Source of the DNA: Amycolatopsis suaedae
GTDB taxonomy: Bacteria > Actinomycetota > Actinomycetes > Mycobacteriales > Pseudonocardiaceae
Assembly: GCF_004214935.1 (NCBI RefSeq)
Contig: NZ_SFCC01000006.1
Location: 358,605-422,604, forward strand
Length of the DNA: 64,000 nt
Direction of reading: 5' to 3'
Shown one piece after another: positions 36,099-44,249 of this stretch. Positions within the stretch are counted from its first letter, which is position 1, and every line of letters begins with the position of its first letter. The notes under the pieces were generated by a model. The model did not search any database. It saw only the letters and a program-made list of their open reading frames with translations, and was not told the origin of the DNA. The translations under genes were made by a program, and so were the position numbers.

Positions 36099-36128
36099 GC
36101 TTGACCTGACCCGATTACACGGGTGTAA
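36099..36128 (+). promoter_or_regulatory. whiB2 promoter with overlapping palindrome
   Basis: -35 TTGACC (36099-36104), a 17-bp spacer and -10 TGTAAT (36122-36127) form the best sigma-70 promoter in the window. A perfect palindrome GATTACAC-GG-GTGTAATC (36111-36128) covers the spacer and -10, a natural repressor or activator site. The transcript would start near 36134, giving a leader of about 180 nt. Confidence 0.75.
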
Positions 36129-36134
36129 TCACAT

Positions 36135-36173
36135 CAATGTCATTAGCCGCAGCAGTAAAGGGGAACGGCAAGT
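36135..36173 (+). CDS. Leader mini-ORF with a TTA codon upstream of whiB2
   Basis: Twelve codons, MSLAAAVKGNGK, begin at the predicted transcript start, so translation would be leaderless. The third codon is TTA, the rare leucine codon that in Streptomyces depends on the bldA tRNA. Whether it is translated is untested; codon content is otherwise ordinary. Confidence 0.35.
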
Positions 36174-36313
36174 GACACCGCCCACGACGGGGACGGCGCC
36201 GGGCCGGACACCCGCGCAGGCCGTCGAGGGTTTTTCCAAGGTACAGCGGGGATTTCACCGCTGCACTGGGCAGTACCGCCAGCCTGGGAGTGCGTGGAAG
36301 CGAGGAGGCGGAC

Positions 36314-36634
36314 GTGCGGTTGGACGTCGATGGAAGGGATTGGGGGCAGGTGGAGTGGGCTGAACACCCGGAGCAGGAGCTGGGAGTTCTCACTGATCTG
36401 TTCGACCAGTCCGAGGAGCAGGAGTGGCAGGAGCGCGCCTTGTGCGCGCAGACCGACCCCGAGGCATTCTTCCCGGAGAAGGGTGGCTCGACCCGTGAGG
36501 CCAAGCGGATCTGTCAGGGCTGCGAGGTGAAGGACGAGTGCCTCGAGTACGCCCTGGCGCACGATGAGCGCTTCGGCATCTGGGGTGGGTTGTCCGAGCG
36601 GGAGCGGCGCAAGCTGAAGAAGCGCGCCGTCTGA
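36314..36634 (+). CDS. whiB2: WhiB2/WhmD-type iron-sulfur transcription regulator
   Basis: A 106-residue [4Fe-4S] protein needed for septation in mycobacteria (WhmD) and Streptomyces (WhiB). The cluster Cys are C44, C67, C70 and C76 (C-x22-C-x2-C-x5-C); the turn GIWGG is at 88-92, and the basic tail ERERRKLKKRAV binds DNA. From ALCAQTDPEAFFPEKGG onward it is nearly identical to M. tuberculosis WhiB2. The GTG at 36314 follows GGAGG by 5 nt; GTG at 36290 would add eight residues without a ribosome site. A long leader and palindromic promoter precede it. Confidence 0.93.
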   Translation: MRLDVDGRDWGQVEWAEHPEQELGVLTDLFDQSEEQEWQERALCAQTDPEAFFPEKGGSTREAKRICQGCEVKDECLEYALAHDERFGIWGGLSERERRKLKKRAV

Positions 36635-36700
36635 GTTCAGGGTCCACTATGGACGCTGTGGCGCGGGGCCTGGAGTGAGGCCGCGGGCACACCGGACGTA

Positions 36701-36742
36701 GGGTGGCCGAAACGTCGGTCTTCGACGGTATTTCGGCCACCC
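36701..36742. other. Long hairpin between whiB2 and the glycosyltransferase
   Basis: Arms GGGTGGCCGAAACGTCG (36701-36717) and CGACG-gta-TTTCGGCCACCC (36723-36742) pair almost completely, with loop GTCTT and a 3-nt bulge. There is no T-run, and the glycosyltransferase ribosome site begins about 14 nt later. It may terminate whiB2 transcription or act as a 5' structural element of the next gene. Confidence 0.6.
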
Positions 36743-36766
36743 AGTCCGTGCCCTTCTGGAGGGTTT

Positions 36767-39700
36767 GTGCCCCGCACGCCAGCTACGTCCGTTTCCTCGC
36801 CGAGGACCGCGCCCGTGCTGGCGGTTCTCGTGTGTCACAACGGAGATGCCTGGTTACCGCTCGCGCTGTCGGCGTTGCGGCGCAGCACCGTACGGCCACG
36901 GCACGTCGTGGCCGTCGACACCGGCTCCGCCGACCGGACACCGCATCTGCTGACCGAAGCAGCCGATCCGGCCGCGGCCGCCGGCGCCAGCGGTCCGGCG
37001 ATCGACGCGATCGTCACACTATCGAGTGAAACCGGCTTCGCGGAAGCCGTCGCCGCGGCCGTCGAGTACGCGACCGAACGCTGGGGCGACCCGGGCGAGT
37101 GGCTGTGGTTGCTGCATGACGACTGCGCGCCCGAGCCGGACTGTCTGGACACCCTGCTGAAGGCGGCCGAGCCGTCGCCGCTGGCCGGTGTCCTCGGGCC
37201 GATCGCGCTGGACTGGGCGGACCCGAGGCTGGTCGTCGAGGCAGGGCTGTCGACCGACGCCTCCGGGCACCGGCAGTCCGTGGCGGGTGGCCTGGAGGAG
37301 CGGCCGGGACAGAGCACCGAGGTGCTCGCCGTTCCCAGCGCCGGTGCGCTGGTGTCGCGCCGCCTGTGGGAGGAACTCGACGGGTTCGACACCGAACTGC
37401 CGTTGCTGCGGGAGGACATCGACTTCGGCTGGCGGGCCAACGCGGCCGGGCGGGTCGTGCTGTCCGTTCCCGCCGCCCGGGTCCGGCACGTCCGGGCGGT
37501 CAGCACCGGCAGGCGGGAGGCGACCGCGTTGCCGGTCGGCGTCGCCGCGGCCGACCGCGCGCTCGGCCTGCGGACGTTCCTGGTCAACTGCTCGGCCCTG
37601 TCGTTCTGGATCGGCGTTCCGCGGCTGGTGCTGCTGTGTGTGCTGCGGGGGCTGGGGTTCGCGCTGGTGCGCCGCGGCGCGCGGGCGCGGGGCGAGTTCG
37701 CGGCCGTCGGCTACCTGCTCAGCGGCAGGGCGGCCCTGCGGCAGGCTCGCGCGCGCCGGGCGGCCGAACGGGACGGTGGCGCGGCCCGTGGCCTGCTCAC
37801 CAGCAGGCTGACCCGGCTGCGTAACGCCACGAAGACCGCCGTGCTGGCACTGGTGACCAAGCGGCTGGCCAGCGAGGCCGCGCTGGGCCGCCTGCCCGAA
37901 CCGGACCCGGAGAGCAGCCAGACGGCATGGATTCCGCCGGAGAGCCTGGATTCCGGTGAGCGGCCCCGCCCGGTCGGCCCCGACGCGTTGCCCGCTGGCG
38001 TCCGGCGCACGACGCGTGTGCGGGCCCCGGGGCTGCGCAGGCCCGGTGGCTCCCGGTCCGCGGGCGTCGTCGCGGTGCCGGTACCCGCGCCCGAACCCGA
38101 GCCTGCCGAGGAGAAACCCCGGCCCTCGCCCGGCCCGAGGACGTCCGAACGGGAGCTGGTGTTCGTCCAGGTCGACCGCCGCCGGGTGCTGGCCGCCACC
38201 GTCCTGGCGCCGCCGGTCGTGCTGGTCGTCGCGCTCACCGTGCTGGGGTTGCTGGTCAACGGCCATCGGCTCGGCCTGGAGCTGAGCGGCGGGCGGCTGC
38301 TGCCCGCGGGCGACCTGGCCGAGGTCTGGTCGGCCTACCTGCGGAGCTGGCATCCGGTCGGTGGCGGGACGGCCGCGGCCGCGTCACCGGCGCTGGCGTT
38401 GCTCGGGATGTTCGGTGCCGTCCTCGGTGGACCGTCCGTGCTGGTCGCCGTGTTGTTGCTGGGGCAGCTGCCGCTGTCCGCACTCACCGCGTACCTGGCC
38501 ACCCGGAAGCTGCGGGTGGGCCGCTGGCCGAGGGCCGCGGTGGCCGCCGCGTACGCGATGCTGCCCGCGGCCACCGGTGCCGTCGCGCAGGGCAGGCTGG
38601 ACGTCGTCGTGGTGCACCTGGTGCTGCCGCTCGTGCTGGCCGGGGTGGCCGGCGTGCTGGCCGGTTCGGGGCGGCGGTGGCTGCACGGCGCCGTCCACTG
38701 CGCGATCGGCTGTGCGGTGCTCGGCGCGTTCTCCCCGCTCGCGCTCGGTCTGGTGTTGCTCGTGTTGCTGACCGGGTTCGTGGTGCTGCCCTCGGACGGC
38801 CCGCTGCGCAGGCGGGCCGCGGCGGTGGTGACCGTCGTGCTGGCCTCGCTGTTGTTGCTGCTGCCGTGGTTGCCGACCCTGATCGGTCATCCGGCGCTGA
38901 TGTTGCACGGCATGGGCGGCCCGGGGGTCGCTCCGGTGGCCGGTGAGCTGCTCGGGCTGGACCCGGGTGGCGACGGAACCCTGCCGGTGGGACTCGCGGT
39001 GGTGGTCGCCGCGCTGGTGGCCGCCGTGCTGCGGCCGGGAAAGTGGCTGCTGCCCGGGCTCGGGGTCGCTGCCGTCGGCGGGGCAGCCGCCGTCGCGGTC
39101 GGCACGGTCGCGCTGCCCCCGCCCGCGGGTGGACCGGCCGCGGCGGCGCATGCCGGCGTGCCGCTGGTGCTGGCCGGCGCCGGACTGCTCTGGGTCGTGC
39201 TCGCGGCCGTCAGCCGGACGGCGACCGGGCTCCGGATGCCGAAGGTGGCGGTCGTCGCCGGCGGGCTGACCGTCGCCGTGCTCGCCGCCGGGGTGGTGCT
39301 GGCCGGTGGCGAAGGGCCCGTTCGCGCGGGCCACGGCACCGAGCTGACCGCGTCGCTGCCCGCCGACGTGGCCGGCAGTGGCCGGTCCGTGTTCGTGCTC
39401 GGTGATCCGCCGAGGCTGACCGCCGGGCGGCTCCCGCACTGGGGTGACGACGGCCTGCCGCTGGTCGACGGCGCCGCCGCCAGGCTGGCCGACTGGCAGA
39501 CGCGGCTGCTGGTCGCCGAGCGGCACGCGACCCAGGACGCGTTGCTGGGCATGGCCGCGAACGGCGTGCTGCTGGTGGTGCTGCCGCCGGGCGTCGACGG
39601 CAGCGCGCAGCTGGCCGCCGGTGGCGACCTGGTCACCCCCGCCGCGCCCACCGCCGACGGGCGGGCGGTGCTGCGGCTGACTCCCGCGGCGGGACAGGTC

Positions 39701-40111
39701 GTGTTGATCTCACCGGAGCTGGCGCACCGTTCGGTCAACGGCAGGCTGCCCGAGGTGCAGTCGCCGGACGCGTCGGTCGCGGGGACCGCGCTGGTCGACG
39801 CGCGGCTGCCGGACGTGCGGGTGCGGGTGTCCGACGGTCCCGACGGGCGGCTGCTGGTGCTGGCGGCCGAGCTGGAGCCGGGCTGGCGGGCGACGGTCGA
39901 CGGCAGGCCGGTGTCGCTGGTTCCGGCGTGGGGCCACCAGGTGGCAGTCGCGGTGCCGACGCGGCAGGCGGAGGTAGTCGTCGAGTACCCGGACACCGCC
40001 CACGGTCTGCTGTTGCTCGGTCAGGTGGCGGCGTTGCTGTTCTGCCTGCTCACCGCCGTGCCCTCACGTGCCATCCGCGAGGCCGGTGACAGGACCCGGA
40101 AAAGCACGTGA
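36767..40111 (+). CDS. Giant membrane protein with N-terminal family 2 glycosyltransferase
   Basis: 1114 residues. A GT-A family 2 domain (about 15-290) has VVAVDTGSADRT, the metal-binding LLHDDCAPEPD (D118, D119) and LREDIDFGWRANAAG. A basic, Pro-rich linker runs about 320-460. Roughly a dozen membrane helices fill 465-845, and a C-terminal extracytoplasmic domain (about 855-1090) ends in a last helix. It is probably a cell-envelope polysaccharide enzyme; neighbours whiB2 and the mannose-activation genes support this, but the sugar and acceptor are unknown. The GTG at 36767 follows GGAGGG. The stop codon lies inside a dispersed hairpin repeat. Confidence 0.85.
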   Translation: MPRTPATSVSSPRTAPVLAVLVCHNGDAWLPLALSALRRSTVRPRHVVAVDTGSADRTPHLLTEAADPAAAAGASGPAIDAIVTLSSETGFAEAVAAAVEYATERWGDPGEWLWLLHDDCAPEPDCLDTLLKAAEPSPLAGVLGPIALDWADPRLVVEAGLSTDASGHRQSVAGGLEERPGQSTEVLAVPSAGALVSRRLWEELDGFDTELPLLREDIDFGWRANAAGRVVLSVPAARVRHVRAVSTGRREATALPVGVAAADRALGLRTFLVNCSALSFWIGVPRLVLLCVLRGLGFALVRRGARARGEFAAVGYLLSGRAALRQARARRAAERDGGAARGLLTSRLTRLRNATKTAVLALVTKRLASEAALGRLPEPDPESSQTAWIPPESLDSGERPRPVGPDALPAGVRRTTRVRAPGLRRPGGSRSAGVVAVPVPAPEPEPAEEKPRPSPGPRTSERELVFVQVDRRRVLAATVLAPPVVLVVALTVLGLLVNGHRLGLELSGGRLLPAGDLAEVWSAYLRSWHPVGGGTAAAASPALALLGMFGAVLGGPSVLVAVLLLGQLPLSALTAYLATRKLRVGRWPRAAVAAAYAMLPAATGAVAQGRLDVVVVHLVLPLVLAGVAGVLAGSGRRWLHGAVHCAIGCAVLGAFSPLALGLVLLVLLTGFVVLPSDGPLRRRAAAVVTVVLASLLLLLPWLPTLIGHPALMLHGMGGPGVAPVAGELLGLDPGGDGTLPVGLAVVVAALVAAVLRPGKWLLPGLGVAAVGGAAAVAVGTVALPPPAGGPAAAAHAGVPLVLAGAGLLWVVLAAVSRTATGLRMPKVAVVAGGLTVAVLAAGVVLAGGEGPVRAGHGTELTASLPADVAGSGRSVFVLGDPPRLTAGRLPHWGDDGLPLVDGAAARLADWQTRLLVAERHATQDALLGMAANGVLLVVLPPGVDGSAQLAAGGDLVTPAAPTADGRAVLRLTPAAGQVVLISPELAHRSVNGRLPEVQSPDASVAGTALVDARLPDVRVRVSDGPDGRLLVLAAELEPGWRATVDGRPVSLVPAWGHQVAVAVPTRQAEVVVEYPDTAHGLLLLGQVAALLFCLLTAVPSRAIREAGDRTRKST

Positions 40112-40158
40112 AGGCCACCTTCATTACGTGTGACGTGGTGAAGGTGGCCTTCACGTGC
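40104..40158. repeat. Hairpin repeat overlapping the glycosyltransferase stop
   Basis: Perfect 20-bp arms GCACGTGAAGGCCACCTTCA (40104-40123) and its complement (40139-40158), with a 15-nt loop. The TGA at 40109-40111 belongs to the left arm. Arms and loop are almost identical to the copy at 53328-53386. Confidence 0.9.
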
Positions 40159-40506
40159 CTTGAGGCCTGGCCGGGGGCGTTGGCAAGGGCGCTGTGGTTG
40201 CGTAACGCGCACGGAAGGTGCCGTTGGTGGCGGCGGGCCGGGAGTGTTGTCTCGTTCGTGGTGGTCGGCGATGCAGATGTGCCTGCTGGTGCCGGTGTGG
40301 CAGGTGCGCCCGCGCGGCGTTCGCGCGGGTACGTGAAGGCCACCTTCATCACGTCTGGCGACAGAAAATCGGCCTTCACGCGGTCCCAGTTGTCCCGCTG
40401 GCATCGGAAGTCACGGCAGCATCATCAGCCACAGCGGGTGCGCGTCGAGCCCACTGCCTCGCTCGTCACGTGATGAAGGTGGCCTTCACGTGCCTTGAAC
40501 GGAGCG
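40112..40506. other. Convergent intergenic region with nested repeats
   Basis: Besides the first hairpin, the interval holds a 24-bp perfect inverted repeat with distant arms and unremarkable sequence between. No gene is credible: frames here are short and lack ribosome sites. It is the largest non-coding stretch in the window and separates the glycosyltransferase from the zincin-like gene. Confidence 0.7.
40331..40491. repeat. Wide inverted repeat, GAAGGCCACCTTC family
   Basis: A left arm at 40331-40354 and a right arm at 40468-40491 are perfect 24-bp complements (core GTGAAGGCCACCTTCATCAC), but 113 bp separate them. A second partial partner for the left arm, GGCCTTCACG, lies at 40371-40380. 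It looks like a standard hairpin split by an insertion. Confidence 0.8.
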
Positions 40507-40968
40507 TCAGTCGCCCTCGATGACGTCGGGCTCCACGCCGAGGTAGCCGGCCACCTGCTCGACCAGCACGTCGTGCACCAGGTCGGCCAGCTCCGCCGGA
40601 TCCTTCGCCCTGGCCTCCAGGGGACGGCGGTACAGCACGATCCGGGCCCGCGTCGGCAGCCCGGCCCGGTCGACCCCGGCCGGCACCAGCCGCGACAGCG
40701 GCACCTGGCCGTCGTGCAGCACGCCCTCGGTGTTGGCGGGCCGGTGCGGCGGGTGGATCTCCGGGACGTCGTCGACGGCCACGTCGAGCTTGGTCAGCTC
40801 GTGCCGCCAGCGGGCCTCGATCGGCTCCAGCGCGTCGAGTACCAGCTGGTCGAACTTCTCCGCCCTGCTGGTCGCCGCCGGTAGCGACGCCGGGTACAGC
40901 GGCCCGCGCAACCCACGCCCGTGCCGGTCGCGCCGCGCACGGGGCCGGTGTCGGGAACTACGAGCCAT
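40507..40968 (-). CDS. Zincin-like metallopeptidase family protein with degenerate motif
   Basis: A 153-residue protein corresponding in position to mycobacterial Rv3259. After a very basic N-terminus (ARSSRHRPRARRDRHGRG) it follows the zincin_1 pattern: KFDQLVLDALEPIEARW, VDDVPEIHPP, VPLSRLVPAG, RARIVLYRRPLE. The expected HExxH is replaced by HDVLVEQVAGYLG, so hydrolysis is doubtful. The ATG at 40968 is listed; GTG two codons upstream is possible. It diverges from the DUF3499 gene. Function unknown. Confidence 0.78.
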   Translation of the reverse strand: MARSSRHRPRARRDRHGRGLRGPLYPASLPAATSRAEKFDQLVLDALEPIEARWRHELTKLDVAVDDVPEIHPPHRPANTEGVLHDGQVPLSRLVPAGVDRAGLPTRARIVLYRRPLEARAKDPAELADLVHDVLVEQVAGYLGVEPDVIEGD

Positions 40969-41072
40969 GGCCACGACCCGACAGCCTACCCATTGCTCCG
41001 TATCCGTGAGATGCGAGCCGCTCCGGTGCGCCTGCAGACCCGGCAGGGGGAAAGGCGCTATCGTCTGACCTT

Positions 41073-41426
41073 GTGCCGAGCGTACGAAAGTGTTCGCGGA
41101 CCGGGTGTATGGAGCCCGCTGTCGCCACGCTGACCTACGCCTACAGCGACTCCACCGCAGTGGTGGGACCGCTGGCGACGGTCCACGAGCCGCACTCCTA
41201 CGACCTGTGCGAGGAGCACGCGCTGCGGTTGACCGCGCCGAGGGGCTGGGAGGTCGTGCGGCACGAGGGCGAGTTCGCCGCGCCGGAGCCGTCCGGCGAC
41301 GAGCTGACCGCGCTGGCCGAGGCCGTGCGCGAGGCGGGCAGGCCGGACCGCCAGCCGCCGCCACCCGAGCACGACGGCCCGTCCGGCCGCAGGGGACATC
41401 TGCGGGTCCTTCCCGGCCGCACCTGA
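41073..41426 (+). CDS. DUF3499 family protein
   Basis: A 117-residue actinobacterial protein corresponding to Rv3258c. The signature is RKCSRTGCMEPAVATLTYAY (C7, C12), then PHSYDLCEEHALRLTAPRGW (a third Cys plus His), suggesting a small zinc-binding fold. The C-terminus is acidic and Pro-rich and looks disordered. The GTG at 41073 starts the conserved part. It leads the phosphomannomutase gene by 85 bp and keeps this position in mycobacteria. Function unknown. Confidence 0.85.
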   Translation: MPSVRKCSRTGCMEPAVATLTYAYSDSTAVVGPLATVHEPHSYDLCEEHALRLTAPRGWEVVRHEGEFAAPEPSGDELTALAEAVREAGRPDRQPPPPEHDGPSGRRGHLRVLPGRT

Positions 41427-41510
41427 AATACGTGCCTGGCCGCACCTGGAGTGCGGCGCCCCCGCCGGTAGGCTCAGCGCGCAGCACCGTCGAGGGATAC
41501 GGGAGAAGGC

Positions 41511-42884
41511 GTGGCAGACCTGTCGGGGATCGTGAAGGCGTACGACATCCGGGGTGTGGTCGGTGAGCAACTCGATGCCGACGTGGTGCGGGACATCGGT
41601 GCCGCCTTCGCCCTGTTGATCAAGTCCGACACCGCGTCGTCGGTGGTGATCGGCCACGACATGCGGGACTCCTCGCCCGGCCTCGCGGCCGCGTTCGCCG
41701 AGGGGGTCACCGCCCAGGGCCTCGACGTCGTGTCGATCGGCCTGGCCAGCACCGACCAGCTCTACTTCGCGTCGGGCTCGCTGAACCTGCCCGGCGCCAT
41801 GTTCACCGCCAGCCACAACCCGGCGAAGTACAACGGCATCAAGCTGTGCCGCGCGGGCGCGGCCCCGGTCGGCCAGGACTCCGGCCTCGGCGAGATCCGC
41901 GACACCGTCGAGCAGGGCGTCCCCGAGTTCGCCGGTGCCCGCGGGATCGTCACCGAGCGGGACGTCCTCGCCGACTACGCCGCCCACCTGCGCACGCTCG
42001 TCGACCTGTCCGGCAGCCGACCGCTCAAGATCGTCGTCGACGCGGGCAACGGCATGGGCGGGCACACCGTGCCGTCGGTGTTCGACGGCCTGCCGATCGA
42101 GATCGTGCCGATGTACTTCGAGCTGGACGGCAGCTTCCCGAACCACGAGGCCAACCCGCTGGACCCGGCCAACATCGTCGACCTGCAGGCCAAGGTCCGC
42201 GAGGTCGGCGCCGACGCGGGCCTCGCCTTCGACGGTGACGCCGACCGCTGCTTCGTCGTCGACGAGCGGGGCGAGCCGGTGCCGCCGAGCACGATCACCG
42301 CGCTCGTCGCCGTCCGCGAGCTGGCCAAGGAGCCGGGCGGGACGATCATCCACAACCTGATCACGTCCAAGGCGGTGCCGGAAATCGTCACCGAGCACGG
42401 CGGCAAGCCGGTGCGGACACGGGTCGGGCACTCGTTCATCAAGCAGGAGATGGCCGCCACCGGCGCGATCTTCGGCGGCGAGCACTCCGCGCACTACTAC
42501 TTCCGCGACTTCTGGCGCGCCGACACCGGCATGCTGGCCGCGATGCACGTGCTCGCCGCGCTGGGCGAGCAGGACCAGCCGCTGTCCGCGCTGACCGCCG
42601 ACTACACCCGCTACGCGGCCTCCGGCGAGATCAACTCGACGGTCGACGACCAGGCCGCGCGGCTGCTGGCGGTCAAGGACGCGTTCGGCTCCCGGGCCGG
42701 TACGGCCGTCGACGAGCTGGACGGCCTCACCGTGCAGCTGGCCGACGGTTCCTGGTTCAACCTGCGCCCGTCCAACACCGAGCCGCTGCTGCGGCTCAAC
42801 ATCGAGGCCGCCGACGCGGCCGCGGTCTCCGCTCTGGCCGACGAGGTGCTGGCCATCGTCAGGGCCTCGGATGGTAAGGATTAG
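41511..42884 (+). CDS. manB: Phosphomannomutase/phosphoglucomutase
   Basis: A 457-residue alpha-D-phosphohexomutase that converts mannose-6-phosphate to mannose-1-phosphate for GDP-mannose and thence glycolipids and glycoproteins. Catalytic S101 is in TASHNPAKYNG, the metal loop is DGDADR (241-246), sugar-binding GGEHSAHYYFRDF follows, and the phosphate-binding RPSNTEP is near the C-terminus. The GTG at 41511 matches the family start. It is followed 2 bp later by the Trm112-like gene; the group corresponds to Rv3257c-Rv3255c. Confidence 0.92.
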   Translation: MADLSGIVKAYDIRGVVGEQLDADVVRDIGAAFALLIKSDTASSVVIGHDMRDSSPGLAAAFAEGVTAQGLDVVSIGLASTDQLYFASGSLNLPGAMFTASHNPAKYNGIKLCRAGAAPVGQDSGLGEIRDTVEQGVPEFAGARGIVTERDVLADYAAHLRTLVDLSGSRPLKIVVDAGNGMGGHTVPSVFDGLPIEIVPMYFELDGSFPNHEANPLDPANIVDLQAKVREVGADAGLAFDGDADRCFVVDERGEPVPPSTITALVAVRELAKEPGGTIIHNLITSKAVPEIVTEHGGKPVRTRVGHSFIKQEMAATGAIFGGEHSAHYYFRDFWRADTGMLAAMHVLAALGEQDQPLSALTADYTRYAASGEINSTVDDQAARLLAVKDAFGSRAGTAVDELDGLTVQLADGSWFNLRPSNTEPLLRLNIEAADAAAVSALADEVLAIVRASDGKD

Positions 42885-42886
42885 GC

Positions 42887-43102
42887 ATGGCGGTCACGCT
42901 TGACGAGCAGCTTCTGGAGATCCTGGCCTGTCCATCGCCGGATCACGCCCCACTGCGGGTCGGCACACCCGACGATCCGCAGGCCGACGCGCTGACCTGC
43001 ACCTCCTGCGGCCGGGTGTACCCGGTCCGCGACGGCATCCCGGTGCTGCTGCTCGACGAGGCAGACGGGGGCAAGGACTCTGCTGAGCACGATGGTGCTT
43101 GA
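42887..43102 (+). CDS. Trm112-family zinc-binding protein
   Basis: A 71-residue protein opening MAVTLDEQLLEILACPSPDH, then LTCTSCGRVYPVRDGIPVLL. C15, C38 and C41 would be metal ligands. Trm112-like proteins activate methyltransferases or act as small zinc-ribbon partners; here the partner is unknown. It lies 2 bp after manB and overlaps the next gene by 11 bases, so all are co-translated. Confidence 0.88.
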   Translation: MAVTLDEQLLEILACPSPDHAPLRVGTPDDPQADALTCTSCGRVYPVRDGIPVLLLDEADGGKDSAEHDGA

Positions 43103-44171
43103 CGACACCCTGCTCGACGACCCGGCGCGGTTGGCCGAGGCGGATTCGGCCGGCCTGCTGCGGGCGACCGCGATGGCGGGCGCGCAGGTCCGCGCGACCA
43201 CCGAGCTGGCGGCCGAGCTGGAGCTGGCCGACCGGCTGGACGTCGGCAGGCCGCGTGCACTCGTGCTGCTGGTCCGGCCCGGCGTGAGCCGGACGGCGAC
43301 GCAGCTGCTCGCCGCCCTCCTCTCCCCGGCCTGCCCGGTGCCGGTCGTGGTGAGCGACACGGTGCCCGGCTGGATCGGCACGCTCGACGTCGTGGTCGGG
43401 CACACCGACGACCCCGGTGACCGGGAGCTGGCGGCGTCGCTGGAGCGGGCCGTGCGCTACGGCGCCACGGTCGTGCTGTCCGCGCCCCCGGAGGGGCCGG
43501 TGGCCGCCTCGATCGCGGGCAAGGGCATCCTCCTCACGCCCCGGATCCCGGTACCGGCCGAGCTGACGTTTCCCCGCGCGCTGACCGCCGGGCTGCTGGC
43601 GGCCAACGCCCTGGGCCTGCTGGTCGCCAACCTGGTCGACCTGGCCGACCGGCTGGACGCCGAGGCGGAGAAGAACCACCTGGCCCACGAGTCGTTCGTC
43701 AACCCGGCGAAGGCGCTGGCGCTGCGGGTGGCCGAGCACACACCGCTGCTGTGGGGGCTCGACCCGGTGGCCCGCGCGGTGGCCGCGCACGGTGCGCACG
43801 CGTTCGCCATGCACGCGGCCGTCGTGTGTGACGTCTCCGACTACCGGCAGGCACTGACCCGCCCGGTCCTGCACCGGGCCGCCGTGGGCAGCACCACGGA
43901 GCGGGACATCTTCGCGGACCCGACCGACCCGGCCGGGTTGCCGCAGCCGCGGGTGCTGCTGCTGTCGGTCCGCTCCGGCCCGGGGCCGGACGCCCTGCGG
44001 CACGAGGCAGAAGACCTGCTCACCGGGGTCGACGTGCTCGCTCCCGCCGAGGAGTTCGAGTCCGACGAGCCCACCCGCGCCGCCGTGCTGGCGCTGCGAC
44101 TGGAACTGGCTTCGGTATTTCTCGGGTTGGCTGCTGGGAGTATTGGGGCAGCGGCCGGTACGCGCCCGTGA
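43092..44171 (+). CDS. SIS-type sugar-phosphate isomerase-like protein (TobH/Rv3256c type)
   Basis: A 359-residue protein placed between phosphomannomutase and mannose-6-phosphate isomerase, as is Rv3256c. It resembles bifunctional phosphoglucose/phosphomannose isomerases of the SIS fold: PVPVVVSDTVPGWIGTLDVVVGHT, a central helix-rich part, FVNPAKALALRVAEHTPLLWG, and a DVSDYRQAL segment. The typical catalytic Glu/His of active PGI are not clearly seen, so it may be regulatory. The ATG at 43092 overlaps the Trm112-like stop region. Confidence 0.7.
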   Translation: MVLDDTLLDDPARLAEADSAGLLRATAMAGAQVRATTELAAELELADRLDVGRPRALVLLVRPGVSRTATQLLAALLSPACPVPVVVSDTVPGWIGTLDVVVGHTDDPGDRELAASLERAVRYGATVVLSAPPEGPVAASIAGKGILLTPRIPVPAELTFPRALTAGLLAANALGLLVANLVDLADRLDAEAEKNHLAHESFVNPAKALALRVAEHTPLLWGLDPVARAVAAHGAHAFAMHAAVVCDVSDYRQALTRPVLHRAAVGSTTERDIFADPTDPAGLPQPRVLLLSVRSGPGPDALRHEAEDLLTGVDVLAPAEEFESDEPTRAAVLALRLELASVFLGLAAGSIGAAAGTRP

Positions 44172-44249
44172 CGGCCTGAGGTCCGCGGGACGATAGATTG
44201 GTCGGCCGTGTCGTCCGGCAACGGACCCGGTCAGAGGAGTTGAGTTCAG

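Noticed and set aside
40104..40491. CRISPR array
   Set aside because: Repeats are inverted pairs of a dispersed palindrome, not regularly spaced direct repeats with unique spacers.
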